64,000 nt of DNA from Todiramphus chloris collaris (lineage: Eukaryota; Chordata; Aves; Coraciiformes; Alcedinidae): NCBI GenBank assembly GCA_025345505.1, contig JANVCC010000021.1, positions 29,772,316 to 29,836,315 on the forward strand. The letters run 5' to 3'. Positions 63,505-64,000 of this stretch are shown here, piece after piece. Numbering within the stretch: the stretch's first letter is position 1; each line of letters opens with the position of its first letter. The notes below the pieces were generated by a model, which was not told where the DNA came from, did no database searches, and saw only the letters and a program-made list of their open reading frames with translations. A program made the translations under genes and the position numbers.

Positions 63505-64000
63505 AGAAGTTGTCTGCTTTCTAGAGACTAAGTCTGTATTTGCACACATACAATGCCTGCCTGTGTATGTTTAAGGAAGCATTTTTGGAGTTACTCCACA
63601 TAATGGGGAAAGGTAACCACAAGGCCAAAGTCAGGCATTTACAGTAGGAGATTTTCTTAAATCAAGTCTGTGCATGTAGAAAATTGCATACCGGGGCAGT
63701 TCTTAAAAACTCCATTTTATAGGTCTTTTCTCATCAAGAATGTCAGTGGAATCTACATGTAGATGCATTGCCCTTGTCTCAAAGTTTGCATTCAAGTCCT
63801 AGAGCTTCAACTTTTTATGATAAGGAAATCCATTAACACATCTATGTGATAAAGCAGATAAATGAAGGCCATATTGCTGCAAAAATCAGAATGTGAAATG
63901 ACTACATCTTTTATATGAAAAGAAATGATGTGTACAGAAGAGGGAGGGGACAGGCAATCATAGGAATGATACAGTCCTGTGAAGAGGTGAAGAGGCTGGC

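Larger units (their letters stand above)
55968..64000 (+). other. DACH1: DACH1 intron downstream of exon B (partial)
   Basis: The intron opens with a strong GTAAGT donor and runs off the right edge. The next expected DACH1 exon, which should begin by completing the glycine codon left at 55967, is not present. No CR1 copy was recognised. Several stretches near 59030-59300, 59580-59780, 60580-60750 and 61010-61230 have the look of conserved noncoding sequence. A long pyrimidine tract lies at 60778-60840 and a G-rich tract at 63475-63504. The remaining stretches, 55968-59030 and 61230-63470, hold nothing I can name except poly-A/T runs and a small CpG-containing palindrome. Confidence 0.85.

Noticed and set aside
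1-64000. CRISPR arrays, operons, tRNA or rRNA genes, or other non-DACH1 genes
   Set aside because: No regularly spaced repeats, tRNA cloverleaf or rRNA text was recognised on either strand by reading; this was not a computed search.

Overview
The window is vertebrate nuclear DNA, almost certainly from a bird. It contains AT-rich intronic sequence and two clean coding exons with canonical splice sites. The recognisable interspersed repeats are mainly CR1 LINEs whose 3' ends carry the avian-type ATTCTATGA repeats. No prokaryotic or plasmid gene architecture is present. Crocodilians and turtles also carry CR1, so 'bird' rests on CR1 style and overall low repeat density, and is not proven.

The only host gene I can support is DACH1 (dachshund homologue 1), read on the + strand. 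Two internal exons are visible: exon A at 18426-18541 (116 nt) and exon B at 55806-55967 (162 nt). Both ends of the junction have matching phase, so the spliced reading runs directly from ...IIPPT through a split glycine codon into LTAAAAAAAAATNAA.... Together they encode the linker just after the N-terminal Dachshund/Ski-Sno homology domain, including a basic SRPGRPPKR segment, a nine-alanine run and a basic KVKKIK segment. The rest of the window is intron: 1-18425 upstream, 18542-55805 between the exons, and 55968-64000 downstream. The first exon, the DNA-binding domain and the C-terminal coiled coil lie outside the window.

Six CR1 pieces are recognised: about 1-193 (-), 6045-9033 (+, about 3 kb with decayed endonuclease and reverse transcriptase), 21115-21508 (-), 25181-25608 (+), 33506-33640 (-) and 42906-43485 (-). 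Simple repeats include several poly-A/T runs of 20-31 nt, TA/TG, TTTA and AATAG tracts, and long GTTT/CAAA-rich stretches. A 100-N assembly gap at 46401-46500 is flanked by A17-CCC and G21.

DACH1 introns in vertebrates are known for deeply conserved developmental enhancers. Several stretches here look like candidates because they have balanced composition, no repeats and clusters of homeobox, E-box or TALE-type motifs. These calls are inference and need alignment. The most concrete unexplained structures are perfect inverted repeats: a pair of AP-1-type sites in a 12-bp-arm hairpin (16988-17015), a 13-bp-arm hairpin (45252-45285), an 18-bp palindrome (44612-44629) and an E-box inverted pair (52228-52248). 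I found no convincing new multi-gene system.
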